Positions 8,696-15,609 of a stretch of 22,008 nt of DNA are shown piece after piece. The DNA lies in the NCBI GenBank assembly GCA_945833895.1, contig CAMAGQ010000012.1, forward strand, positions 1-22,008, written 5' to 3'. The notes beneath the pieces are model-generated. The model ran no database searches and had not been told where the DNA came from. It saw nothing but the letters and a program-made list of their open reading frames with translations. This DNA comes from an uncultured bacterium. Its GTDB lineage: Bacteria > Cyanobacteriota > Vampirovibrionia > Gastranaerophilales > Gastranaerophilaceae. The translations under genes and the position numbers were made by a program. Each line of letters begins with the position of its first letter. Position 1 is the stretch's first letter.

Positions 8696-9403
8696 TTGTG
8701 CTTGTTGCTGGTTTATGTACTCTATTTGTTCTTGAGTTAGTGTTTGGGCTTTGCCGTTTTCGTCTATATAATTCGGGGTTGGCTTATTTTCATTTGTTGA
8801 AGTTGAAGTTTGGGAAGTTCCGTCGTTTTGAGGCAGGGTTTCTTCCGTTTCCTCTTCAGTTGTCACAACAGGCGGGGTAGTGCCGCTTCCGTACAAAAAT
8901 TCGTTCATTCTGTCGTCTGCTTTTTGACGTTCCTTATCCGCATTTTGCGACTCTTCTATGAGTTGTTCGAGTATAACTTTATATCCGGAAGTTTGTTTAC
9001 AACTTTTGTAATTCGACATGATATCGTACAAATTTTTTACGTTATCTTCGCTAAAAGTCTTTTTTGTTTCGTCTGCGGACATCTTGTTTTTTGCTAAGTA
9101 ATACATCTCAACCGCGTTATGCTGTGCGTAATCAAGGTAAACGCAAGATACTCTTTTTATCGGAATTTTTCTGTTTTCTTTAAGTTTTAGGTTAAGAAAA
9201 TCCGAATATTCCATATATTTATAATATTTTTCATTAGATGAAAGTTGGTTGTTTTTATCAATGGTTTCAAAATCTATACGCTGTTCAAGTTTTTGCATTT
9301 CCATATAAGTGGAAATTGAATAGGTTGCAAGAACTGCTCCCAGTATGAGAAGTCCTGTACCAAGCATTAAAAGTTCGTTATTTTTAAGTATTTGTTTGCT
9401 CAT
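8681..9403 (-). CDS. Single-pass membrane protein of unknown function
   Basis: 240 residues, family not recognised. A short charged N-terminus is followed by one hydrophobic segment (about 11-31, LLMLGTGLLILGAVLATYSI), most likely an uncleaved membrane anchor because no AxA-type cleavage site follows. A soluble, mostly helical region (about 35-170) contains two cysteines, Cys87 and Cys135. The tail (about 172-240) is low complexity, Thr/Glu then Gln-rich, ending QQQAQQHTP. If the anchor is N-in, the body faces the periplasm and the two cysteines could form a disulfide (inference). ATG with GGAAGA about 6 bases upstream. It diverges from the four-cysteine pair across a mirrored promoter, and its 3' end is convergent with the giant gene, with the hairpin at 8661-8695 over its stop. 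Confidence 0.75.
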   Translation of the reverse strand: MSKQILKNNELLMLGTGLLILGAVLATYSISTYMEMQKLEQRIDFETIDKNNQLSSNEKYYKYMEYSDFLNLKLKENRKIPIKRVSCVYLDYAQHNAVEMYYLAKNKMSADETKKTFSEDNVKNLYDIMSNYKSCKQTSGYKVILEQLIEESQNADKERQKADDRMNEFLYGSGTTPPVVTTEEETEETLPQNDGTSQTSTSTNENKPTPNYIDENGKAQTLTQEQIEYINQQQAQQHTP

Positions 9404-9424
9404 ATTTTTCTTCCGGGTTTGGTT

Positions 9425-9438
9425 TTTATGCTAAAATA
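9425..9438 (+). promoter_or_regulatory. Repeated 14-mer with extended -10 form (copy 1)
   Basis: TTTATGCTAAAATA contains TG-C-TAAAAT, an extended -10-like element. The identical 14-mer recurs at 13435-13448, just before the TolC-family gene. Here it would start a transcript about 67 bases before the first four-cysteine gene, running through the inverted repeat at 9449-9480. Confidence 0.4.
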
Positions 9439-9448
9439 CCTCTAGAAT

Positions 9449-9480
9449 ATTATACCAAAATTTTCAAATATTGGTATAAT
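9449..9480. promoter_or_regulatory. Mirrored divergent extended -10 promoters on a 10-bp inverted repeat
   Basis: ATTATACCAA (9449-9458) and TTGGTATAAT (9471-9480) are perfect inverted copies with a 12-base centre. Each arm, read outward, is TG-G-TATAAT, a full-consensus -10 with the TG extension. The plus-strand copy points at the four-cysteine gene at 9511 (start about 9487, leader about 24 bases). The minus-strand copy points at the membrane-protein gene starting at 9403 (leader about 40 bases). Two polymerases could not sit on both at once, so the divergent genes may be expressed reciprocally. The palindrome could also be an operator. Confidence 0.6.
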
Positions 9481-9510
9481 GTAATAAAGATTTAAGACTG
9501 GAGTATTCAG

Positions 9511-10125
9511 ATGAAAAAAATATACTTTATTATAATTGCTTTAACACTGATGTTATGTACAAAAGTTATGGCGGAAGTTGTTGTTACAAAACGTGCCGTT
9601 CCAAACAGCGGACAAACTCAGCAGGCAGTTCAAAAACCTCCGCAACCTGTTGTAACGACAAAACTTGCATCAAGTGTTAAAACCTGCAGTCCGTATTCGG
9701 AATCTCTTGCCTCTTCGGTTTTAGGTTTGAATTTTAATTTCAATATTCAAATAAAAGGTTGGGAAAACAATAAGTGCAGAATAGATTTTACCGCAAAGTC
9801 AACAGGCATGAACGGTTTGTTTAAGACTTTGTACGGTGTTGATGCTTCTGAGGCTCAGGTTATGACGTATGAACCGATTGCGAAATGTGCGTTTACAAAA
9901 CAACAATTAGCCTCGGTCGGGGATTCAATTTTGCAGGAGCAGGCAAGAAAAAGAGGCGGTAAAATGTTGAAAGACCTTGATGAGATTGATGTTTCAGCAC
10001 TAGGCAATATGTCCTCTAACGATGAAGCCTTGATGGATATGGTTTTTAGGCAGGGTGCATGTTCAATTTCTAATGGCAGCAGCAATCCTATGGATATGAA
10101 CGGACTTGAAATGTTAGGTTTTTAA
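9511..10125 (+). CDS. Secreted four-cysteine protein, paralogue A
   Basis: 204 residues, function unknown. A signal peptide is visible (MKKIYFIIIALTLMLCTKVMA, cleavage likely after Ala21), so it should be exported to the periplasm or beyond. A Pro/Gln-rich linker (about 30-50) leads to a compact domain with Cys59, Cys89, Cys126 and Cys184. The next gene encodes a paralogue with the same four cysteines at almost identical spacing (30-37-58 here, 30-37-59 there) and shared short blocks (TC-x-P, GW-x3-KC, C-x-FT). Two disulfides are likely (inference). ATG start; Shine-Dalgarno GGAG (9500-9503) about 7 bases upstream, and a TATAAT extended -10 24-36 bases upstream. First gene of a plus-strand run with its paralogue (24-bp gap) and an alpha/beta hydrolase. 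Confidence 0.8.
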   Translation: MKKIYFIIIALTLMLCTKVMAEVVVTKRAVPNSGQTQQAVQKPPQPVVTTKLASSVKTCSPYSESLASSVLGLNFNFNIQIKGWENNKCRIDFTAKSTGMNGLFKTLYGVDASEAQVMTYEPIAKCAFTKQQLASVGDSILQEQARKRGGKMLKDLDEIDVSALGNMSSNDEALMDMVFRQGACSISNGSSNPMDMNGLEMLGF

Positions 10126-10149
10126 TAATTAAGGAAAAGGAATTATGGA

Positions 10150-10806
10150 ATGAAAAAGATTTTAACTTTATTAACTTTAGCGGTAGTTTTGGCGGTTCAA
10201 ACCTCAGTTAGTGCTTTTACGGCAAACAAGGTTGAGACCCAAAAAGATGTAAATAAGGGTACTGTTGATTCAATTGTTGAGAAAAAAGCGGAACAAGCAT
10301 CTTTGTATGAACAAAAAACAGCTGAATTAACCAACAGGTATATTAATAATATCAGAACCTGCGAACCGTTACATTACAATCAGTATATGGATATTTTCGG
10401 GCTGAAACTCAGCGTTAATATAGATATCAACGGTTGGGTCGATAAAAAATGCAACTACAAACTTTCAGGAAAAATTGGCGGTTTGGGTAAAGATATCAAA
10501 GAAGTTTTTGAAATAAATCTTAGCGACGAAACGCTTAGCAAATTTGAACCAAAAGTTGAATGTAATTTTACTCAAAAGGACTTGAATACAATAGTTGCGG
10601 CACTTTTGGCAAGACAGGAACAGAATGAAGTTCTGGTTTCTCAACTGCTTGAATCTCCTGAGAAGAAATATACTGCAAAAAAACAAATTACGCCTGAAGA
10701 AGAGCAGTTGATGGCGTTGTTTACGAACGGTCAGGCATGCAAGATTTTGAATAAAGATGAATTGATGAATAACTTTTCAGAACTGCTAAACAACGGAGGA
10801 CTGTAA
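10150..10806 (+). CDS. Secreted four-cysteine protein, paralogue B
   Basis: 218 residues, function unknown, paralogue of the preceding gene. Signal peptide MKKILTLLTLAVVLAVQTSVSA, cleavage likely after Ala22. A Lys/Glu-rich helical stretch (about 25-65) precedes the shared domain with Cys71, Cys101, Cys138 and Cys197. Shared blocks include INGWVDKKC (residues 93-101), matching IKGWENNKC in paralogue A, and ECNFTQKDL, matching KCAFTKQQL. The paired cysteine spacing implies a common disulfide-bonded fold and a tandem duplication. The start is an ATG 8 bases after AAGGA. A two-codon ATG-GAA-TGA lies across the start codon in another frame, which could affect re-initiation but is probably incidental. 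The downstream hydrolase begins one base after this stop. Confidence 0.8.
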   Translation: MKKILTLLTLAVVLAVQTSVSAFTANKVETQKDVNKGTVDSIVEKKAEQASLYEQKTAELTNRYINNIRTCEPLHYNQYMDIFGLKLSVNIDINGWVDKKCNYKLSGKIGGLGKDIKEVFEINLSDETLSKFEPKVECNFTQKDLNTIVAALLARQEQNEVLVSQLLESPEKKYTAKKQITPEEEQLMALFTNGQACKILNKDELMNNFSELLNNGGL

Positions 10807-10807
10807 A

Positions 10808-11530
10808 TTGCAGGAATTATCCCTGAAAACTTCTGATAATATCACGATAAAAATCAATCATTATTCCGAAGGTAAAGATGAGGTTCTAATCATTTGCCCC
10901 GGGTGGTTTATGACCAAGGACTCAAAATCTGTTAAAAACCTTGTCGAAAGTTTTTTGCCGATTACTGATGTGATTGCGATGGATTTTCGCGGGCATGGCA
11001 GAAGCGGCGGTTTTTACACGTTTACGGCAAAGGAAGAGCGTGATTTAGATGCAGTTGTAGAGTTTGCTAAAACGAAATACAAAAAGGTTTCCCTGATGGG
11101 ATTTTCTTTGGGCGGTGCTTTGGTTTTGTTGCACGGAGCGAGGAATTTTGCTATAAATAAAATCATTGCGATTTCCGCACCTTCTGATTTTTCAAAAATC
11201 GAAAACCACATGTATTCGCCGCATGCGTGGATTCCGACGTTATTCCAAAAATTTGAGCCGAAACGCTGGCTTTCAATCAGGGCAGGAAATCTCTTTTTAC
11301 CGAAATTAAAACCTATAGATATAATCAAAAAAGTACAAGCACCGACTTTGTTTTTGGCGGGAGAAAACGACCCGACGGTATTTCCGTGGCACTCGGAACT
11401 TCTATATAATGAAGCACTTTGCAAGAAATCTTACCTTTTATTTGAAAACGCAAACCATGCAGAAGATTTATTCAATGATTATCCCGAAAAATTTACGAAC
11501 GTTTGTACTGAATGGCTAACTAAGGATTAG
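10808..11530 (+). CDS. Alpha/beta hydrolase family protein
   Basis: 240 residues with an alpha/beta-hydrolase fold and a complete predicted triad: nucleophile Ser100 in GFSLGG, Asp188 in AGENDPT and His217 in NANHAEDL. The DFRGHGRSGG block (59-68) is typical of serine esterases and lysophospholipase-like hydrolases of this fold; the substrate cannot be read from sequence. No signal peptide, so it is probably cytoplasmic. The start is TTG, chosen because GGAGGA lies 7 bases upstream at the very end of the previous gene and the TTG follows that stop by one base, implying coupling to the four-cysteine pair. Its TAG overlaps the TAA of the convergent membrane-protein gene in the four bases TTAG, so there is no terminator between them. 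Confidence 0.88.
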   Translation: MQELSLKTSDNITIKINHYSEGKDEVLIICPGWFMTKDSKSVKNLVESFLPITDVIAMDFRGHGRSGGFYTFTAKEERDLDAVVEFAKTKYKKVSLMGFSLGGALVLLHGARNFAINKIIAISAPSDFSKIENHMYSPHAWIPTLFQKFEPKRWLSIRAGNLFLPKLKPIDIIKKVQAPTLFLAGENDPTVFPWHSELLYNEALCKKSYLLFENANHAEDLFNDYPEKFTNVCTEWLTKD

Positions 11531-12237
11531 TAACGGTTTTCGCCTGTTCCTGAACGATATCCGCAGAAGGAATATATGAAAGGTAATGCCCTTTCTATGT
11601 GGATTTTGTCGGCAAACGGAATTTTTGCAAGTACGCAAACCGCAACAGCGTCATCAAGATTTGCAATCATATCAATAAGTTTAAGTTCTCTTTCAGGCTT
11701 TTTGACGTCTTTTCCGCCGCGTAATTTGTTGAAGATATAAATGGCAGTGTTTGAACCTATTGCAACGCCTGCAATTGAACCTGCGATTTTTGTTAAATTA
11801 TTGTTTATTTTTGGGTTCTTGGATTTTTCGCAGAAGGCGATTATGTTATCTACAAGCAGCATCGGAATTGAGGTTAATGTCATTTGGAATGCTCCTTCTT
11901 TCCATTTTTTTAACTTATCCTCTTTTTTTTCGCCGATAGAACTCAGTAAAATCCCGCCGATGTTTCCGCAAGCCGCCATTGTAAGCATTTCTTTAACTTT
12001 GTATTTAACCTTGAACGGATTTTTAACGTTTTGTTTTTTCATAAACATTGACAATGGAATGAGAACGCCTGTTATTGAGCCTGTAGCGGCTTTTAACTTG
12101 TCGGTTGCAGTCATTTTGTTTTCAGGATTTTTTTGAGGCATATTGATTTTTCCGTATGTTATTTGCTTTCCTTTTGCCGGGAAATTAGACATACGAACGC
12201 TTTGCTGCATATTTGGAGTAATTATATCTATTGTCAT
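11527..12237 (-). CDS. Polytopic membrane protein of unknown function
   Basis: 236 residues, family not recognised. Four hydrophobic segments are visible at about 49-66, 84-101, 117-135 and 149-169. Several are rich in Gly, Ala and Ser (GSITGVLIPL, AACGNIGGILL, AGSIAGVAIG), suggesting tightly packed helices. A further amphipathic stretch lies at about 187-206. The N-terminal 40 residues are polar with a short NFPAKGKQ (18-25). The loops are basic. Probably an inner-membrane protein. ATG at 12237 with a weak AGGA about 10 bases upstream; Met16 is a possible alternative start. It lies 84 bp downstream of the periplasmic-protein gene on the same strand and shares its stop region with the convergent hydrolase gene. 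Confidence 0.72.
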   Translation of the reverse strand: MTIDIITPNMQQSVRMSNFPAKGKQITYGKINMPQKNPENKMTATDKLKAATGSITGVLIPLSMFMKKQNVKNPFKVKYKVKEMLTMAACGNIGGILLSSIGEKKEDKLKKWKEGAFQMTLTSIPMLLVDNIIAFCEKSKNPKINNNLTKIAGSIAGVAIGSNTAIYIFNKLRGGKDVKKPERELKLIDMIANLDDAVAVCVLAKIPFADKIHIERALPFIYSFCGYRSGTGENRY

Positions 12238-12252
12238 AAATAAAAAATCCTG

Positions 12253-12283
12253 CTGTATAAGACTTAATTTAATTAAAATACAG
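12253..12283. repeat. Inverted repeat upstream of the polytopic membrane protein gene
   Basis: CTGTAT (12253-12258) and ATACAG (12278-12283), perfect 6-bp arms around 19 AT-rich bases. It lies between two minus-strand genes, just before the start of the membrane-protein gene. It could be an operator, or chance in a low-complexity AT stretch. No U-run follows, so it is not a standard terminator. Confidence 0.25.
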
Positions 12284-12321
12284 TCCTTGAGAATTTTATA
12301 ACAAAAGAAAATAAAATGCTA

Positions 12322-13350
12322 CTACATTCTTATTTTAAACGGAAGATTTACAATATCGTTAATTCCGATAGGCAGAATTGTCCATTCTGCACTGTTCATT
12401 GAATCCTTCACTACAATATTATCAATTGTGTTGTCATCTTTGTAACTTGCCTGATAATGACGTACTATACGGTGGTTTCGGTCGTAGTTCTGTTCTTCGA
12501 TAACTCTGTCTTTGTCATCTCTTACAAATACTGTTTCTATATACAGGTCAGGCAGTTCTGTGTCGTAAAACTTAAATTTATCCTTGTTATATTGAGCAAA
12601 ACGTTTAATTTCGCCGTTTTTATCGTAGATTATGTGTCTGCCGTTTGAATAGTAAAACTCTTCCATTTTATTTCCGTCAGCGGAATATTTAATATATCTG
12701 TAGATGTTTTCTGTTTCAGGAAGATTTGGCTTTCTGTCTAATTTTTCGGTATAAACAAGTTCATTGGTTTCTTTGTTAAATGTTTGGCATTTTTCGACTT
12801 TGTCGTTTTTATCAAATGTACAAGTTTTATAAGTGTTGGCGTTAGGAGTTGCCTTTAATTTTATTATATTTTTCGTATCAAAATATTTGCCGTCTTTTGT
12901 CAGAATTTCTGATTTTGTGAAGTCGTTTCGGTTATCAATGAAATCAGGAGTAATTTCTGCAATAAAACGGTTTTTGTATGAATATTTCTCAATAGTTGGA
13001 GAAACAGCAGGAATACAAAAATCAGGCGACTCACCTTTGAAGCAGTCAGAGCCTGTTTTTGCGATGTTAAACATTACAAGTTCAAGGGTGTCATTTTCGT
13101 TATTCGGAATGACGTACAGGTAGGAATTTTTGTCCGAATTGTCAAAATATTCTTCCGGCCATTGAGAAGCAAAAGATATTCCGTCATTATCGGCTGTTGC
13201 TTGAAGTTTATTTATGAAATTTAACGACATCTTTTTTTCTAATTGAGTGATGCCTTTGATTGTGTTTTGAGTTTTTACTTCTGCGGCATTACATAATCCT
13301 GCAAATATCAATCCGCTTAATAATACTGTTGCAAAAATCTTTTTATTCAT
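12322..13350 (-). CDS. Secreted or periplasmic protein of unknown function with C-terminal beta-strand repeats
   Basis: 342 residues. The N-terminus MNKKIFATVLLSGLIFAGLCNA looks like a Sec signal peptide with cleavage after Ala22. The Cys before the site is not in a proper lipobox (AGLC), so it is probably not a lipoprotein. The mature part is rich in Asp, Asn, Lys and Tyr. The C-terminal half (about 165-320) has short alternating polar strands with turns such as YDKNGEIKRF, YSADGNKMEEF and RDDKDRVIEEQ, reminiscent of MORN-2/YwqK-like repeats. That resemblance is weak and by eye. Upstream gene of a minus-strand pair with the polytopic membrane protein. It diverges from the TolC-family gene across 115 bp. 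Start ATG; a GAGAG-type ribosome site is only moderate. Confidence 0.72.
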   Translation of the reverse strand: MNKKIFATVLLSGLIFAGLCNAAEVKTQNTIKGITQLEKKMSLNFINKLQATADNDGISFASQWPEEYFDNSDKNSYLYVIPNNENDTLELVMFNIAKTGSDCFKGESPDFCIPAVSPTIEKYSYKNRFIAEITPDFIDNRNDFTKSEILTKDGKYFDTKNIIKLKATPNANTYKTCTFDKNDKVEKCQTFNKETNELVYTEKLDRKPNLPETENIYRYIKYSADGNKMEEFYYSNGRHIIYDKNGEIKRFAQYNKDKFKFYDTELPDLYIETVFVRDDKDRVIEEQNYDRNHRIVRHYQASYKDDNTIDNIVVKDSMNSAEWTILPIGINDIVNLPFKIRM

Positions 13351-13434
13351 AGATTTACTCTCTCAATTCCTTATTCTTACCCGATATTTTATTTTAAATT
13401 AAAAGAAAACACATCATCTAAGAATATTAAAATA

Positions 13435-13448
13435 TTTATGCTAAAATA
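13435..13448 (+). promoter_or_regulatory. Repeated 14-mer with extended -10 form (copy 2), TolC-family gene promoter
   Basis: TTTATGCTAAAATA, identical to 9425-9438. TG-C-TAAAAT would place a start near 13454, just before the AGGGAAG ribosome site of the outer-membrane protein gene. Leader about 12 bases. Confidence 0.45.
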
Positions 13449-13465
13449 AGTATATATAGGGAAGA

Positions 13466-14737
13466 ATGATGAAAAAGATTATAATATTATTCGTCTGTAT
13501 GGTATTATTTACTCCGTCGGTGATAGCAGAGGTTGTGCATATTCCGCTGGAATCGGCAGTTGAACTTTCTTTGGAAAATAATGTTGACTTACTTTCAAAA
13601 CGCAAAAAGATAGAAGAATTAAAGCAGGATGTGAAAATTGCAAATGCATTAAAAAATCCGCAGTTCCAATCAAATTTTCTGATGGGTAAGGTTACTCGAG
13701 GAAATTCAAGCCAATTCGGGCTTGCTCTGCCTGTTGAAATCGGTAAAAGAGGGGTGCGTAAAAAGGCTGCAATTGCCCAACTTCATATAATGGAAGATGA
13801 AATTAATGCTGCCGAACATAATCTTAAAATTGAGGTTATGAGAAAATATTACAATGTTTTGTATATGAAGTCCGTCGTCTTAATTTTAAAAGAACGCGAA
13901 CGAATGTTTAACCGTGTTAAATCAACGGCTATTCAAAAGCCTAAAACTTCGCCAAATTACGATATAGAAGTTTTACAAAACGATATAAAGTATCAAAAAC
14001 AGTTGATATTTTTAAACAAGGCAAAAGCAGATTTACTTAACGCCCAGTTTGATTTGAATAATTCAATGAATATACGAAATTCGTCTGTAATGTATGATAC
14101 GCAAGAAGAGTCGTTGTTTGCTGACGGTCTGGCGTTTTTCGGTTTTGAATTGCTGCCTTATCCCGAGATTGAAGCAACAGCAATGATATACAGTTATGCT
14201 CTTGCAATATCTGATGATACAATAAAAAGGGATGAACTTAATTTGCAACTTGCTGGCAGGCAGAGAATTCCTGATGTTACGGTAGGGGGCGGGTATGCTT
14301 ATCAAACTGCACATCAAGCAGGCGGTGAGGCTTTTCCGGGGGCTTACGCCGGAGTTAGTTTCGATATTCCCGTTTTGTACAATTTTTCACCTGAAATTAA
14401 AAAATCGAAAATAATCGTTGAACGTTCAAAAATGGATAAGGAATCTTTTGAAAATCACCTGAAATATTCGCTAAAAGAGGATTACAACAACTTTAAATAC
14501 GCAAAAGAAAATTTACGACATTACGAAAGTATTATAAAAGATTACCGGACGGTTCTTAACAGTTATAAAAAACGTTATGAAAAAGGTCAGGTAAGCCTTT
14601 TGAACTTGTTTCAGGTTGAAAACTACTATCAGGAAAACCTGAGAGAATATATTAATGCAACAAAAGTTTATTACGATTCATACCTCAATTTGATGCAAAA
14701 TGTCGGACATGACATTCTGTTGCCTGAAAATATTTAA
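13466..14737 (+). CDS. TolC-family outer membrane protein (OEP family)
   Basis: Outer-membrane channel of the TolC/OEP type, usually the exit duct of efflux pumps or type I secretion systems. The 423-residue product has a signal peptide (cleavage likely after Ala21, VIA-EV). The family's opening motif follows (IPLESAVELSLENNVDL, 26-42), then two coiled-coil/beta modules. The second ends with the typical stretch of a TolC half (RYEKGQVSLLNLFQVENYYQENL, about 375-397, then YINATKVYYDSYLNLMQNVG). Length is normal for the family. No inner-membrane transporter or membrane-fusion protein is adjacent, so its partner is elsewhere or it serves the unknown exported proteins nearby. There are two consecutive ATG codons; AGGGA fits the second (13469) at least as well as the first. 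Its TAA overlaps the stop of the convergent TPR gene. Confidence 0.9.
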   Translation: MMKKIIILFVCMVLFTPSVIAEVVHIPLESAVELSLENNVDLLSKRKKIEELKQDVKIANALKNPQFQSNFLMGKVTRGNSSQFGLALPVEIGKRGVRKKAAIAQLHIMEDEINAAEHNLKIEVMRKYYNVLYMKSVVLILKERERMFNRVKSTAIQKPKTSPNYDIEVLQNDIKYQKQLIFLNKAKADLLNAQFDLNNSMNIRNSSVMYDTQEESLFADGLAFFGFELLPYPEIEATAMIYSYALAISDDTIKRDELNLQLAGRQRIPDVTVGGGYAYQTAHQAGGEAFPGAYAGVSFDIPVLYNFSPEIKKSKIIVERSKMDKESFENHLKYSLKEDYNNFKYAKENLRHYESIIKDYRTVLNSYKKRYEKGQVSLLNLFQVENYYQENLREYINATKVYYDSYLNLMQNVGHDILLPENI

Positions 14738-15492
14738 ACAAGAGAAAGATTTGATTTTTCTATTGCAGGTTTCAACTTTCTGAGGTTTTTCATACGGTGC
14801 ATAATGCGGATTGCTTTTTCGTCCTCGGGTTCTGCTGATAAGAATTTGCGGTAATATCTTTTTGCTTCTTTTTGTTTTCCGAGTTTGTCGAAACAATTTC
14901 CGATTTCAGAATAAATTTTTGTATATTGCGGGTTAATTTTCAACGCATTAAGATATAATTTCAATGCCTGATTGTATAAGCCCATTTTAGAAAGCAAATA
15001 GGATTTTCTTAAATATGCACGCATATATGTCGGGGAATTTTCTATTAATTTTTGGTAAATCATCATTGCCATATCCGGTTCTTCACACAGTTCATGGGCA
15101 AGTCCGAGATGGTAGATTATCTCAGGGTTTTCAGGCTCTAATTGGATTGCCTGAATAAAACATTTAATCGCTTTACAAGGAACTTCGTCTTTCAAATGGC
15201 AAAGCCCGAGTTCGTAAAAATATTCGTAGTTTTCCGAGTCAAGCAAAACCGCTTTTTCTAAATTCTCAATCGCTTTATTGAGTTTGTTTTGATTTTTGTA
15301 ACAAACTCCAAGTGAAAAATATATTTCAGCATTATTTCTGTCAACCAAAAGAGCGTTTAAATAATTGGATATCGCTTCTTTGTAGGATTTATTTGCTCTA
15401 AAAATATCGCCTTTGTTTTTGAACGTGTTATTAAGCAGGCTTTTAGAGATAACGGGGCTCATATAACACGATTTTGTTTTGTTATTGCTCAA
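14734..15492 (-). CDS. Tetratricopeptide repeat protein (six TPRs)
   Basis: 252 residues, almost entirely tetratricopeptide repeats of 34 residues: about 23-56, 57-90, 91-124, 125-158, 159-192 and 193-226. They carry the usual G/A/Y/P positions (for example YFSLGVCYKNQNKLNKAIEN). TPR arrays form a protein-binding solenoid; the partner is unknown. No signal peptide or membrane segment, so probably cytoplasmic. The first codon is TTG (15490-15492 on the minus strand), chosen because AGAGG lies 8 bases upstream. The alternative ATG at residue 11 has no visible ribosome site. A short basic tail (about 232-248) follows the repeats. Its TAA shares bases with the TAA of the TolC-family gene (TTAA), and it diverges from the paralogous secreted-protein operon across 117 bp. 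Confidence 0.9.
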   Translation of the reverse strand: MSNNKTKSCYMSPVISKSLLNNTFKNKGDIFRANKSYKEAISNYLNALLVDRNNAEIYFSLGVCYKNQNKLNKAIENLEKAVLLDSENYEYFYELGLCHLKDEVPCKAIKCFIQAIQLEPENPEIIYHLGLAHELCEEPDMAMMIYQKLIENSPTYMRAYLRKSYLLSKMGLYNQALKLYLNALKINPQYTKIYSEIGNCFDKLGKQKEAKRYYRKFLSAEPEDEKAIRIMHRMKNLRKLKPAIEKSNLSLV

Positions 15493-15573
15493 CTCTTTCT
15501 ACCTCTTCTTGTTCATTGTAGATTTTATTTATCGTTTGTTGAACAATCCATAGATTTAAAGATTAATCAACCA

Positions 15574-15603
15574 TTGGATTTATTCTTATAATTGTGATAT
15601 AAC
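15574..15603 (+). promoter_or_regulatory. Extended -10 promoter implying a leaderless transcript
   Basis: TTGGAT (15574-15579, weak -35), 18 bases, then TG-A-TATAAC with the hexamer at 15598-15603. Transcription would start 6-8 bases later, at or next to the ATG at 15610. No Shine-Dalgarno precedes that ATG. Confidence 0.5.
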
Positions 15604-15609
15604 ATTAGT

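Noticed and set aside
10145..10153. Two-codon ATG-GAA-TGA overlapping the start of the second four-cysteine gene
   Set aside because: Too short to judge as a regulatory leader; likely chance. Mentioned in the gene entry only.
13285..13350. Lipoprotein signal in the 342-residue secreted protein because of a Cys at the end of its hydrophobic segment
   Set aside because: The residues before the Cys (AGL) do not form a lipobox; CNA-AE fits a normal signal peptidase I site.
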